Assembly (NCBI GenBank): GCA_002914845.1
Contig: JXTC01000383.1
Coordinates: 25,499 to 89,498, forward strand
Direction: 5' to 3'
DNA length: 64,000 nt
From: Trema orientale
Taxonomy: Eukaryota; Streptophyta; Magnoliopsida; Rosales; Cannabaceae
Below the pieces are notes generated by a model. That model was not told the origin of the DNA. It saw only the letters and a list, made by a program, of their open reading frames with translations, and made no database searches. Positions 1 through 15,660 of the stretch are shown here, piece after piece. Position 1 is the stretch's first letter. Every line of letters starts with the position of its first letter. Position numbers and translations under genes: made by a program.

Positions 1-2427
1 GTGGAGGAATTAACTGCAAAGAAGTAACTGAAATTGGTTAGTTACTGTTGTCTGCTTTGTTTATGAGTATAGAAGTTTGCCCAAGTTTTGTTTCCATAAA
101 GGGAGAATCTTTATTTGAAGTACTTCTGTCTCCTAAAACATTTTAGGTGGAGTACCTGGCATTGGCAAAACACAGATGGGGTATGGCTTTTTTTTTCCCC
201 ATTTAACTTCATATTTTCAGTCTATGTTAACTTTTCACTGTAGGGAGCTGAACACATACTTTGAATTATAGGATTCAAATTGCAGTTAACGTTCAAATTC
301 CAGTGGGTTTAGGTGGTCTGGGAGGAAAGGCAGTGTATATAGGTCAAGTGTCATTGACTCTTTCCTTTTTGCTATGATTTCAAATTGCACTTCATGTTTT
401 GAGTGTTATGCTTGCCTGATACTTTATAGATACGGAAGGCAGCTTTATGGTAGAGAGAGCTCTGCAAATAGCTGAAGCTTCGGTATCCGACATGTCAGAA
501 TACAATGATCTTCTACGTAAAAGTCATGCTTGCCAAGTCAGCACTAAGCCCATTGACATCTTGGAAAACATTTACTATTTCCGAATTTGCAGTTACACTG
601 AGCAAATGGCTCTGATAAACTACTTAGAGAAGTTCATCTCAGAGCATAAAGATGTAGGTATTAGGCATCCTTGTTCCTTATAATGTGCCCGGGTTTATGT
701 TTTCTCTTTCTGTTGGACAAATCCAAATCACACTTTTTTTGTTATTATATAATGCCTTGCTATCATATTCTTACCTTGAATTCATTCTCACTGCGCCATT
801 ATGTTAATCATCTTTAGTGGTACTAATTTTATTTCCACAAATTTTCCAGGTTAAGGTTGTAATTGTTGATAGTGTTACTTTCCATTTCCGCCAAGATTTT
901 GAAGACTTAGCTCTCAGGACTCGATTACTTAGTGGGATGGCCCTAAAGTTGATGAACCTTGCAAAAACCTTTAACTTAGCGGTAAGCAAATGGAACAATA
1001 CTACTTAAGATGCTCTTTCTAGTTTTAATATTTATTACAAGCTGAATGCAATGAAATTGCCATTATTATTTCTAAAAATTAATTCTGCAATTTGTGATGG
1101 AAAGCAATGAAATTGTCATTATTATTTGGGTAATTATCACTAAAATACCCTCTGTTTTGAAAAAATGTGAAAAAAAACCTTGTATTTTTGGAAATTCAAA
1201 ATAAGTACCTTTTATTTAACGAAAATTATCACTAAAATACCCTCTATTTTGAAAAAGTGTGGAAAAAAACCCTTGTATTGTTAAAATTCAAAATAAATAC
1301 CTTCTATTTTGAATTATCATATCATTTGATACCTTTGACTGGTCAAATGTTTCAAAAAAATTAGTAAAATTAACATTTTATTAAATATTATATTATCTTA
1401 GTAAATACATCACACTTGAAAATAAAGGGAGAGAAAATACACATAGTTTAAAATCTCTTAAAAAAAATCTTCTATCCATTATTGTGGCACAAATCTAGAA
1501 AAAGAAAAATTTAAAATTTTTGAAAATTTCTCAAATAAAAGGTATTTATTTTGAATTTTTAATAATACAAGGGTTCTTTTTCACACTTTTTTAAAACAGA
1601 TGGTATTTTAGTGATAATTTTCGTTAAATAGAAGATACTTATTATGAATTTCCAAAAACATAAGGTTTTTTTTTCACATTTTTTCAAAACATTTGGTATT
1701 TTAGTGATAATTTCCTTTATTATTTCTAAAAATTAATTCTGCAAATTTGTAATGAAAGGGTTTCTTCTAGACTTAATACAGCTTGGCAAATCTTTCGAGC
1801 ATATATCTCCAATCAATTTGGTTACTGTAGTTCCAGCAACCCAAGCATGATTGAGTGAGATTTTCTTCTAAGTTTTTGACTTGTCTTATATTTTCCTGTA
1901 TCTGATTGTGGCCATACCTTACTTATGCTAAGTGACAAAATTGAAACTCTCATGGTTATGACCTTGTTGTTTTCGGTCTGAGTACTCTTCTTGTCACTAT
2001 ACCTGGTTTTTATTCTAGTTTGTTTTCTTGATATTCATCTCTTCTCTCTTTCAGCTTTCTTTCTTCTGTGGCAGGTTGTTATATTTAACCAAGTGACCAC
2101 AAAGTATACAGAAGGTTCATTTCAGTTAGCTCTGGCACTCGGTAAATTCTGCTTTCAGCACCTACATCCCACGTGAGCTTGTAAATTGCATGGTTAACAT
2201 TTTACTCGTTCCTCTTGTTTTATATATTTGTGGTTTGATCTGTGCTGTTAGGTGATAGCTGGTCACATTCTTGTACAAACCGTGTCATCTTGTACTGGAA
2301 CGGTGATGAAAGACATGCATACATAGACAAGTCACCCTCCCTACGGTCGGCCTCAGCACCGTTTTCCGTCACTGGCAAAGGGATCCGGAACTCTGCTTCA
2401 AACCACAAGCGAATCAAATTGATGTGA
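1..2427 (+). CDS. RAD51C: RAD51C recombinase paralog, 3' part (5' end outside window)
   Basis: RecA/RAD51-family ATPase that works in homologous recombination and meiotic repair in the nucleus. I read seven exons: 1-36, 147-180, 272-342, 430-653, 850-981, 2075-2141 and 2252-2427, all with GT-AG borders and compatible phases. Exon 2 carries Walker A (GVPGIGKT) and exon 5 Walker B (VKVVIVDS). The stretch [20 protein letters not shown] and the C-terminal end (KRIKLM, then TGA) match plant RAD51C as I remember it. The N-terminal part, upstream of the exon ending at base 36, is missing because the window starts inside the gene. Intron 5 (982-2074) is enlarged by a MULE-like insertion. The reading frame is unbroken, so the gene is probably functional. 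The family call is secure, and RAD51C rather than another paralog is strongly supported by the C-terminal half. Confidence 0.93.
1048..1757. repeat. 56-bp tandem duplication interrupted by a transposon
   Basis: A 56-bp unit (1048-1103) is followed by a second copy beginning at 1104. The second copy is split after 1127 by the inserted element and resumes at 1726. Joining the two halves restores a copy closely matching the first, which fixes the insertion boundaries independently of the element itself. Confidence 0.75.
1128..1716. mobile_element. MULE-like foldback element in RAD51C intron 5
   Basis: A 589-bp AT-rich element whose arms are inverted copies of each other over about 180 bp. Each arm repeats the motif attatcactaaaatacc twice, so the ends are themselves duplicated. 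It is flanked by the 9-bp direct repeat ttattattt (1119-1127 and 1717-1725), the length typical of Mutator-like transposons. There is no coding capacity. It sits inside an intron and should be spliced out. Confidence 0.75.
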
Positions 2428-4056
2428 GATGAATATGATATAAGACATAAATACCAATTTGCACGGAAGCAACTTTACGCATGTTGGCAATGTGGCTAAT
2501 TTTGTTTATGGATGTTCTTTCATTTAGTCAGTGGGACATTCTATCTGAACTTAACTGGACTGCAATTTTTCCCCCGACTTGAACTTGAAGTGCTTTTAGT
2601 ACACTCAAACTTTGATCTGATGCCCAAAGGCCCCAAACTCTCACCTTACTAGATGGCCATTTAAAGTGATTATGCTTCCGTTAGTGGTGTGTTACTCTAA
2701 GTTTATACTACTTCTGTTACTCTTGTCAGTGTTTTAGTTGCCAAGTTTGAGTCTCTTTTATCCTTCTTTTAAAATAGAAAAAAAAAAAAAAAAATCTTAT
2801 GCATCGTATTCTTCTCCTCTTGGGTGATGTATCCAACTGTGTCGGCTCGTGTCCAAACGTGGAAACAGTACATTGTTATATTAAATAGGTTATGCATATG
2901 TCAAGAGTTCAAAACTGAACTGCTCGAGCTCGAGTGGGAATCTGGGTGACAGACAAGGCGGGGTTTTAGATTCTTGAAGTTTGAATGTCAAAGGGGCTTG
3001 ATGTCTTTCTTCACCAACTTCTGCAGCCGCTTTAAACAAATCTTCAAATCAAAGCAAATTACTTGTTATTATTGACCACTCTTACCAAACTTTTGCATTT
3101 CTTGCGTGTTTTCCAACTACCCACTAAAACTGATATAAGGCCTAATCTTAATTTAATTCTTAATTAAGTGTCAAATTGGGGGTTGTTCAGACTTCAGATG
3201 GACGGTCTCATTTTTAATGTACATCTAGCATTCTTCCTTTGAGTACACAAATACACCAAAGATCCTTTTTATTTTTTATTTTTTTATTTTATGAGCCAAA
3301 CATCATAAAGCTTGACTCAATTTAATAGTCAGTGTCGTGCACTACCAGCGTATCATAATTCATATTTCATAACTTTTACCCAATTCTTTTTCCCTCCTGT
3401 GATATCAGATATATTTATTTTAAAGGAACATATAAATTATAAATTCTTTTCTAATCTCCAGTCGCCAAAAGAGTTTAATTTGTTTTAATTAGTGAGGAAC
3501 AGGAATTGTATGGACACACGAGTACAGCAGATTATAACCTTTTACCGTCGCACATCGACGGCCCTCGGTGAAACCGAAGTCAATTTTAGTAAAAAGAAAA
3601 AAAAAAAAAAAGAAAAGAAAATTTGTTAGTAAAAAAGAAAAGCCCAAAACAAAAATTTGTTAGTTCAGTTTCACAGCTCGACGAAAATTATTGAAGATTT
3701 TTTTAAAAAAGAAAATAATATTCATAGAAAAAGAGCAAAGAAAAAGTGGAATTTATTTTCAAATACAGAAAAAGAGAAAAAAAGAAAAAGAAAAAAAAAA
3801 GGAAAATGAAAGGCAGAGCGTTTTTCTAATTCTAGCCTCAGTGAGTGGTTGAGATTGGCTCTTCATCGAATCCAACGGTCAAGGTTGCTCTCCACCTGTC
3901 CTCTTGTGTAGACGAGGAGCTCAAAATCTTCTTCTCTATCTATCTCACTCTCATTCTCAATTTGGCTGATAAAAACTAGAAAGAGGCTCTAAAACGGTCT
4001 CCACCAAAGCCTCTTTCTTCTTCTCTCAGTCTCCAAAGCTCACCAAACCCGCAACA
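2428..4056. other. RAD51C-transketolase intergenic region
   Basis: This is the 3' flank of RAD51C followed by the presumed transketolase promoter and 5' UTR. I see A-rich stretches around 3595-3800, a CT-rich leader at about 3925-4030, and no gene. I could not place a convincing TATA box. Confidence 0.5.
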
Positions 4057-7000
4057 ATGGCTTCTTCTTCTTCCTTGACCCTATCCCAAGCCATCTTAGC
4101 CCGAGCCATCTCTCACCATGGCTCCAACCCATCATCGGACCGTGTCTCCCTTTCCACTCTCACCATCCCCACCTTCTCGGGTCTCAAATCCTCGTCCTCA
4201 GCTGCTGCTGCTACTTCTTCGTCGAAGCCGCGCCGCCGGGTTAACTTGACCCGACCCATCAGAGCCGCCGCCGTTGAGACCCTGGATAAGACCACCGAGA
4301 CCTCGCTGGTGGAGAAGTCGGTTAATACGATCCGATTCCTCGCCATTGATGCGGTCGAGAAGGCCAATTCGGGTCACCCGGGTCTTCCTATGGGTTGCGC
4401 TCCGATGGGTCATATTCTCTACGACGAGATTATGAGGTACAACCCCAAGAACCCCTACTGGTTCAACCGTGACCGCTTCGTGTTGTCCGCCGGTCACGGC
4501 TGTATGCTCCAGTACGCTCTCCTTCACCTCGCTGGCTACGACAGCGTCAGGGTACTACTTCTCTTTTATGGTTCTCCTTTTCTGGATTAGATAATAGATC
4601 TATTTGGTGGCGATTTTCGCATGTGGGTTTTGGTTATGGCCAAAAAAAAAAAAAAAGTGTCAACTTCGGGTTACACAGCTATGTCAAAGCATAGTATTGT
4701 GCTCCAATAAATGTTTGTTTTGCTTGAACAAATCATTATAGAGTCGATTCTACACAACTATGTGAAAGCTTAGTTTTATTGGACACCTATGCATGTGCTT
4801 GGTTATGTTTTATAGACAAAGAAATGTATGTGTTTTTCTTCTCAACTTCTTTGATGACATATATTTTTGGTTCTTATAGAGCATGTTTAAGAGATGGTGT
4901 TAATTTTTCATTTCATTACATTGATATGATTGTAAGTTGATTTTGGTTCAATTACTAGGAAGAAGACTTGAAGAGTTTCCGTCAATGGGGAAGCAAGACG
5001 CCTGGACACCCTGAGAACTTTGAGACTCCTGGTATTGAAGTAACAACAGGTTAGATTCTAGCGTTCTACCTTTTGTTGGCAATCATAGTCTCTACTTTGG
5101 TAAAACTTTTTTTTTTACTCTCTAATTTTGCTAACATTTTCGCTTTGTCTTATGGATACGTGATTATTTAGGTCCACTTGGTCAAGGCATCGCTAATGCT
5201 GTTGGTTTGGCTCTGGCTGAGAAACACTTGGCTGCTCGGTATAACAAACCGGACAGTGAGATTGTGGACCACTATACGTAAGAACCACCTCTTGCTAGAT
5301 TTTGTTATTTGTTGTCCCCATTTTGGTCCAGAATATATGTCTGGCTTAACATATTTTTTATTGCTTTTTTTCAGATATGTTATCCTTGGTGATGGCTGTC
5401 AAATGGAGGGGATTGCAAATGAAGCAGCTTCCCTTGCTGGGCACTGGGGACTTGGAAAGCTGATAGCTTTCTATGATGACAACCACATTTCCATTGATGG
5501 GGACACTGAGATTGCATTCACTGAGAATGTAGACAAGCGCTTTGAGGGTCTTGGGTGGCACGTTATCTGGGTGAAGAATGGAAACACCGGCTATGATGAA
5601 ATTCGGGCTGCTATTAAGGAAGCAAAGGCTGTCACAGACAAACCCACTTTGATCAAGGTTAGAACTTAGAAGTGTATTGCATTTATTGAATTGTGTAATA
5701 TGTCTGATGTGGAACTGATTGTGAAAAGAAAAGAAAGGAAAGAAATTTTTAAGTGAACTTTTCTGTGTATGAAATGATTTAGTTCTGTTTCTGCAGTTTG
5801 TTATTTTGTTTAATCACTTCAGCCATCTTCTTTGTGGTTTTTTAAAAGGGAGATAATAAGGGTATTTAAAAAAAAAAAAGGATGACTGTGCATGCTTTTT
5901 GGTTTGTCCTTTCTATTTCTACATGTAATTGTGCTAATTGTTTTTTCTCTCATTTGTCCTGTGTCACCATAGGTCACCACCACAATTGGTTATGGATCTC
6001 CAAACAAGGCAAACTCATACAGTGTCCATGGTAGTGCATTGGGTGCCAAGGAAGTAGATGCTACAAGGAAGAACCTGGGGTGGCCATTCGAGCCTTTCCA
6101 TGTGCCTGAGGATGTTAAAAAGTAAGAAGCCTAACATGAGTTCTTTATCTCGTTAATCGTATGTTTTATGACTAATTATACGACCACATGGTTTTTTTCC
6201 CTAGGCATTGGAGTCGTCATGTCCCTGACGGTGCTGCTCTAGAAGCAGAATGGAATGCCAAGTTTGCTGAATATGGGAAAAAGTACAGCGAGGAGGCTTC
6301 AGAGTTGAAGTCCATCATCAATGGTGAGCTACCTGCTGGTTGGGAAAAAGCACTTCCGGTGAGTAAACCACTTTGCTTCTACCTTATTTCTTCTGATGAC
6401 GAATATCTTCTTGCTTATTTTCTGTTGGCCATTGGGAAACAAGTATGCAAACATTTTTGCTTTCATTGAATGCCAAAATATCACATTTTAGCTGTTTCTC
6501 TATTGCCCATCTTACTCGTTTCATTCTATTAAAAGACTTGGACTGTTGCCTGTTGGCCTTTTCTGAAATTTTATGACTTATTAATGTAGCGAATTATTAT
6601 ATATTGGAGTATGGATCATCTCATATGATATTCTAATTGAAATTTTCCAGACATATACTCCTGAGAGCCCAGCTGATGCCACCAGAAATTTATCTCAGCA
6701 AAACCTTAATGCCCTTGCAAAAGTTCTTCCTGGTCTTCTTGGTGGCAGTGCAGATCTGGCTTCTTCAAACATGACCCTGCTCAAACAGTTTGGAGACTTT
6801 CAAAAGGATACTCCAGAGGAACGCAATGTGAGGTTCGGTGTTAGGGAGCATGGTATGGGAGCCATCTGCAATGGGATTGCCCTTCACAGCCCTGGCCTAA
6901 TTCCCTACTGTGCCACTTTCTTTGTTTTCACTGACTACATGAGAGCTGCCATAAGGATTTCTGCCTTGTCTGAAGCTGGAGTGATCTATGTCATGACCCA

Positions 7001-7610
7001 CGATTCAATTGGTCTTGGAGAAGATGGACCAACCCACCAGCCGATAGAGCATTTGGCAAGTTTCCGGGCCATGCCTAACATTTTGATGCTCCGACCAGCT
7101 GATGGGAATGAAACTGCTGGAGCATACAAGGTTGCAGTCATTAACAGGAAGAGACCATCTATTCTTGCCCTCTCTCGTCAAAAGCTGCCCCAGCTTGCTG
7201 GGACTTCCATTGAGGGAGTTGAGAAGGGTGGCTACACTATATCAGACAACTCTTCAGGTAACAAGCCAGATGTCATTTTGATTGGAACTGGCTCTGAATT
7301 GGAAATTGCTGCTAAAGCTGCTGAGGAACTTAGAAAGGAAGGAAAGGCTGTTAGAGTTGTCTCCTTTGTTTCGTGGGAACTCTTTGATGAGCAATCAGAT
7401 GCCTACAAAGAAAGCGTTTTGCCGGCGGCTGTAACAGCTAGGGTGAGCATTGAAGCGGGATCGACATTCGGCTGGGAGAAAATTATTGGAAGCAAAGGGA
7501 AGGCTATTGGAATCGACCATTTTGGAGCCAGTGCTCCAGCGGGAAAAATTTACAAGGAGTTTGGTATCACTGCCGAGGCTGTCGTTGCAGCAGCAAAAGA
7601 ACTATTGTAA
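4057..7610 (+). CDS. TKL: Transketolase, chloroplast precursor
   Basis: Thiamine-diphosphate enzyme that moves two-carbon ketol units between sugar phosphates in the Calvin cycle and plastid pentose phosphate pathway. Erythrose-4-phosphate from this reaction feeds the shikimate pathway. There are seven exons: 4057-4551, 4959-5049, 5172-5277, 5375-5657, 5973-6121, 6205-6358 and 6651-7610, giving 745 residues, the usual length for the plastid enzyme. Residues 1 to about 70 are rich in Ser, Thr, Ala and Arg with no early acidic residues, as in a transit peptide. The ThDP-binding GDG is at 236-238, followed by the DDN motif about 27 residues on. The pyrimidine domain has REHGMGA and [15 protein letters not shown]. 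Every junction keeps the frame and there is no internal stop. A poly(A) signal aataaa lies at 7740-7745. Plants carry more than one copy; which paralog this is cannot be settled from sequence alone, but neighbouring genes favour the TKL2 position. Confidence 0.97.
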
Positions 7611-9463
7611 GCTTTGGTTAGAGCCTTTTATTCATCTTTGAAGCTTGTTAATTGTTATTAGCAAATGGTTTGGGTTGGAGACCACGGCGAAGAGACCATA
7701 TCCTATTGATTTGTTTGATCACAGGTCTCCTTTTCTTTTAATAAAAGATATATTAATTCCCTTGTGTTGCTTTTAATTCTTCGATACAGCAACATGGATT
7801 AAAAAAAGAGAGAGTAGGATGAAGAATGTTCATGTATTTTGTAACAAATGTCAGACCTATTTTGAGTTTTGTATTGTTTTACGGTTGATTAATGAGGTTC
7901 ACTTTCCTACATCACTTTCTTTATGCTCGGTCAATATTAAAGCACCTGTTCCTTTTTTTGTTCTGACGGTACTACTAAAATCCTTACTATGGAACTGGGA
8001 TGTGGGGATCTGTTTCACGTCTTTGAGATGGTGGCACTGGTTTTGTATTTCTGTTCTATTCCCTCCAGAAGTATATTCCAAAGGGCAAAAATAGGTTCTA
8101 AGCTAAAGGGTTATTAAAAGAAATAAAAAAAATGCATGAAAAAAGCAATGGCTGAAACGTGGGGTGGTTCTTTGGTTGTTGTCCCTATATGAAAAAGTGG
8201 TTTTGTGTGTATTTTGAACTGAAATGGATTAGATAGTGGTTTCAAGCCATCCATAAGAAATTGCCTAATCCACGTATTCATGCATCGGATGATTGGACCT
8301 TGTATAGAAATTTTTGTCCCTACATATAGTCTACTTGTGGTTAGTGGGAGGAAGATATTGTTGACCTACAGATAAGTTTGTGGTTGTTGAAACTCCTCTC
8401 CTCAGCTTACCCATCCATATTATCTGCTACAACTCTATAACTTGCTTCAAAGTTGTGTGGTATGGGCTAAAAACACTCTTCAAGAAAATAGACGGTAACG
8501 TTTGATGCTGGCCATGGGACCCAGTTTTATATTTGTTTTCTATTTTCAAATTTGTTACACGTATAATATACAGAGAGTTGTGAAAGTTGCAGCATATTCA
8601 GTCCAGCATTTTTAGCATATTATCTCTTATACCTCTTTGATCCGGGCATCTGCCACTTCTTATGACAAGTACTTGTATGAGAGTTAGATACACTTGTACT
8701 AATGCACGAGATTTGTCACTTTTATATGGACACAAATCTAGTTCGTTCCAAGAAATTAGCCCAAATTTCAATTTTATACCAGAGCTTGTTAACTAACATC
8801 GTTCATTATTTAACCTAACTCTAAAATTGTGATCTCAACTAAGACATGACATTGAGGCAATAAACAATGCAAATTTCACCGCCTGCCATAAGATATGCGA
8901 TTGTCAATAAAGGCATAATCAATATGGAGAACTCAACTGATTCAAACTAATTTAAGGAAGTTGGTCAGGGAAATCACCATCTGGGTATATGATTTGATTT
9001 CAAAGAAGAAAAATGACTCAAAGCCATTTATGTGATAATTACACTATCTTCTATTAATTGTAGCAGGTTGTATTTTTGTTTTTTTGTTTATTTTTTATTT
9101 TTATTTTTAGCAAACTCTGGTCACTTTCACCTATAAAGTGGTGGCAACTCTCATTAGAAAAACACACCAAATTCCACTTTATAATTTTGTAATCTTGATG
9201 TTGACAATTTTACAGTGAGCAAATGTTTTAACCCAAAATACTTTGCCTTTTTCCCTAGGAAAAAAAAAGCCCTAAAATCTTATTTCCTTTTTGATGTTGG
9301 ATTCATTTCCCTATCTGCTAAATAGCTTACCAAAAATGCTGAAACCAAAACTAATCATTATATCATCAGCTTTAACATTTTTACCTTTTTTTATTGAGTG
9401 CACCTCTATAAACCACACTTAATGCAAATACGACCGCCACATTGAAAAGGCTAAGTGACCCAT

Positions 9464-9516
9464 NNNNNNNNNNNNNNNNNNNNNNNNNNNNNNNNNNNNN
9501 NNNNNNNNNNNNNNNN
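9464..9516. other. Assembly gap (53 N)
   Basis: Run of N. The sequence just after it belongs to an AT-rich transposon remnant. Confidence 0.99.
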
Positions 9517-10025
9517 CTTTGGTGTTTGGTTACTAATTACCAGTACTCGAAAATTGGTTAACAGTTACTATTTTAAAAAATGGTATTTTTCTAATAAAAA
9601 TAGTACCAAATCTGAAAAAACAAAGATCATCGTATGTTTCTAATTGAGGAAATTAGACATTATACGGTAATTTAGAAAATTTTTTTAAAAATACGATGAT
9701 TTTTTTTAAGGTGCGGTACGGTTTGTATTAGATAAATACCATTTTGTAAAAATTATTTAGAAAAATGCCATTTTTTAAAATAGTAATTAGTTTATGGTAA
9801 CAAGTTTCTGGATATTTATAATTGGTATATAACTAGTAATTAGTAACCAGTAACAAGTTTCCAGAAACCAATAACTAGTAACTATTTTAAAAAATGTTAT
9901 TTTTCTAAATATTTTTTAAAAAGTGATATTGTTCTAATAAAAATTGTCCAAAAATTTAAAAGAAGCCAGAGTTCCGTATTTTTGTAATTTTTTTAGTTTT
10001 TATATGTAAAAGTGATAGAAACCCC
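9517..10025. mobile_element. Partial MULE-like remnant beside a gap
   Basis: AT-rich sequence with many short dyads built on ggttact/agtaacc and the recurring phrase tagaaaaatgccat. Its right end (aagtgatagaaacccc) resembles the right ends of the elements at 35030-36455 and 51540-52993. The left end is lost in or before the gap, so no target-site duplication can be tested. Confidence 0.35.
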
Positions 10026-10111
10026 GTCTAATTCTTTTTGAAAATGCCATACAGGGCCTTTCACGTGAAAACACCTAATGGCTCAAATGCTCACCCCCTC
10101 CAATGCAAATT

Positions 10112-10542
10112 GGGAAAAGTTTATAAATACCAGTTTTTAATTTTTAATCTCATAAATACCTATTTTTTGGAGAAATGTAAACCATTACTATTTTACACAT
10201 GAAATGTATATATGTGTAATAAAAAATATCTACCGTAGGTCAAATTACATAAATAAAATTACACTAAAAATTAGTACATATTTTAAAATTTATACCATAG
10301 TTCAAATTTATAATGAAAAATGTAAACCGTGATAAATATTTACATTATATTGTAAATGTATACCGTTCATATTTTACACATGAAATGTGTAACTCATAGA
10401 TAAAATTTACATTATAAATATGGACCATTTATATTTTGCATATGAAATGTGGACCATAAAAACGGGTATTTTTGAAAGAAAAAGTAAAAATAGGTATTTA
10501 TGAAAATAAGTTTTAAAAAGGGGTACAAAGTATAGATTTTTC
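10112..10542 (+). mobile_element. MULE-like non-autonomous element, copy 1
   Basis: A 431-bp element flanked by the perfect 9-bp repeat atgcaaatt (10103-10111 and 10543-10551). Its ends are imperfect inverted repeats that include the phrase ataaatacc. It shares its full length and orientation with the element at 30271-30687. No coding capacity. Confidence 0.7.
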
Positions 10543-11665
10543 ATGCAAATTAGGCTGAATGACACATTTAGTGGTTGGTCTTTTTATTTACATGTTTTTC
10601 TTTAGGAAAAAAAAACTAAAATAGGACTAGAATTTTTTTTCTTTGATTTAAAAAAATAAAAGAAAACAAATACTTTTATTAAAAAGTGCTATTTACGAAA
10701 ATACCCTCCATTTTTTGGCATTGGGAGAGCCGATTGTGCAGCCAGCAATCATTTGTGAATCCTATATTTGCAGCTCACTTGAAATTCCTTTTTCTTTTCT
10801 TTTGTTTTTAAATAATTCTAATTCTTAAGCACTAATTTGTCTTCTTTTTTTTTTTCCTTTTTTTTTTACTTTATGGTAAATGGATTTAAAGTTATCATCT
10901 TTGAAAATTAAAAAAATAAAAATTTCAGGCCCCACTTTCCACACGCACAAAAGGCCAATAAAGATTAAGGCACCAGTAAAACATATATATAAAGGATCGT
11001 ACAATATTAGCCTATCTAGTCTCCTACACCATTTGTTTTATGATCATTGTTATTATAATACATTGTGAAGATAATTTAAATAACAAAATAAAAGAAATGA
11101 AATTATGATTATAAATTCAGTGTATTAGACCCACCTACCCCCTTTCTTTGTTTTGCTCTCTGGTGGCTTTGGCCCCACTGATTGTAATGGGTTGGTGAGA
11201 GAATTAGACTGGAGTTAAGACTCACCTTATAATCATCCATATACCAAAAACGCTAAACGTGTTGTTAGTGTTTACCTCCTTACCAACCCAAATTTGTTGA
11301 TAACTACTCGAAAACCCCATCTACAACCTTTGTTTTTCGTTTTTGCCCCGGACAACGACAGAGTACCACCATTACAAGCTCAAAGTACAACCACAACTTT
11401 GCACAAAGACGACCAACTACTACCGGTCAAATGGGCCCCTCAGCTTTTCGAATATACAATTAAGGCAAGTGGGTTTTCGAAATTCAACATTTTTCCACAT
11501 ATTTTCTGGTGAAAGAGACCTCCTTTGGTTTGGTTGGTAAACCCTCCTACCCCGTTTGAAAGTTGAGAGAGAGTCAATCTCGACCAGCACCGTTGCCACC
11601 AAAACCCACCCTTTAACTCCCCCAAACACCCACTTTGTAGAGAGAGAAAGAGGGAAGGTTTGGGT

Positions 11666-11668
<3 letters not shown>

Positions 11669-11699
<31 letters not shown>
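11669..11699 (+). repeat. (AG)n microsatellite abutting the EPSPS start codon
   Basis: About fifteen AG units end directly at the ATG at 11700. GA repeats in plant leaders are known binding sites for BPC-type GAGA factors; a regulatory role here is inference only. Confidence 0.9.

Positions 11700-15660
<3,961 letters not shown>

Larger units (their letters stand above)
7611..11699. other. Transketolase-EPSPS intergenic region
   Basis: Transketolase 3' UTR, then about 1.7 kb without recognisable features (7750-9460). After that come an assembly gap (9464-9516), transposon-derived AT-rich sequence (9517-10542) and the EPSPS promoter and leader. I see no gene here; the ORFs near 10880-11540 look random. 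Confidence 0.5.

Noticed and set aside
11556..11699. Open frame extending EPSPS upstream through the GA repeat
   Set aside because: It contains no ATG (the apparent start is TTG) and encodes a low-complexity RE repeat; the ATG at 11700 matches known EPSPS precursors.
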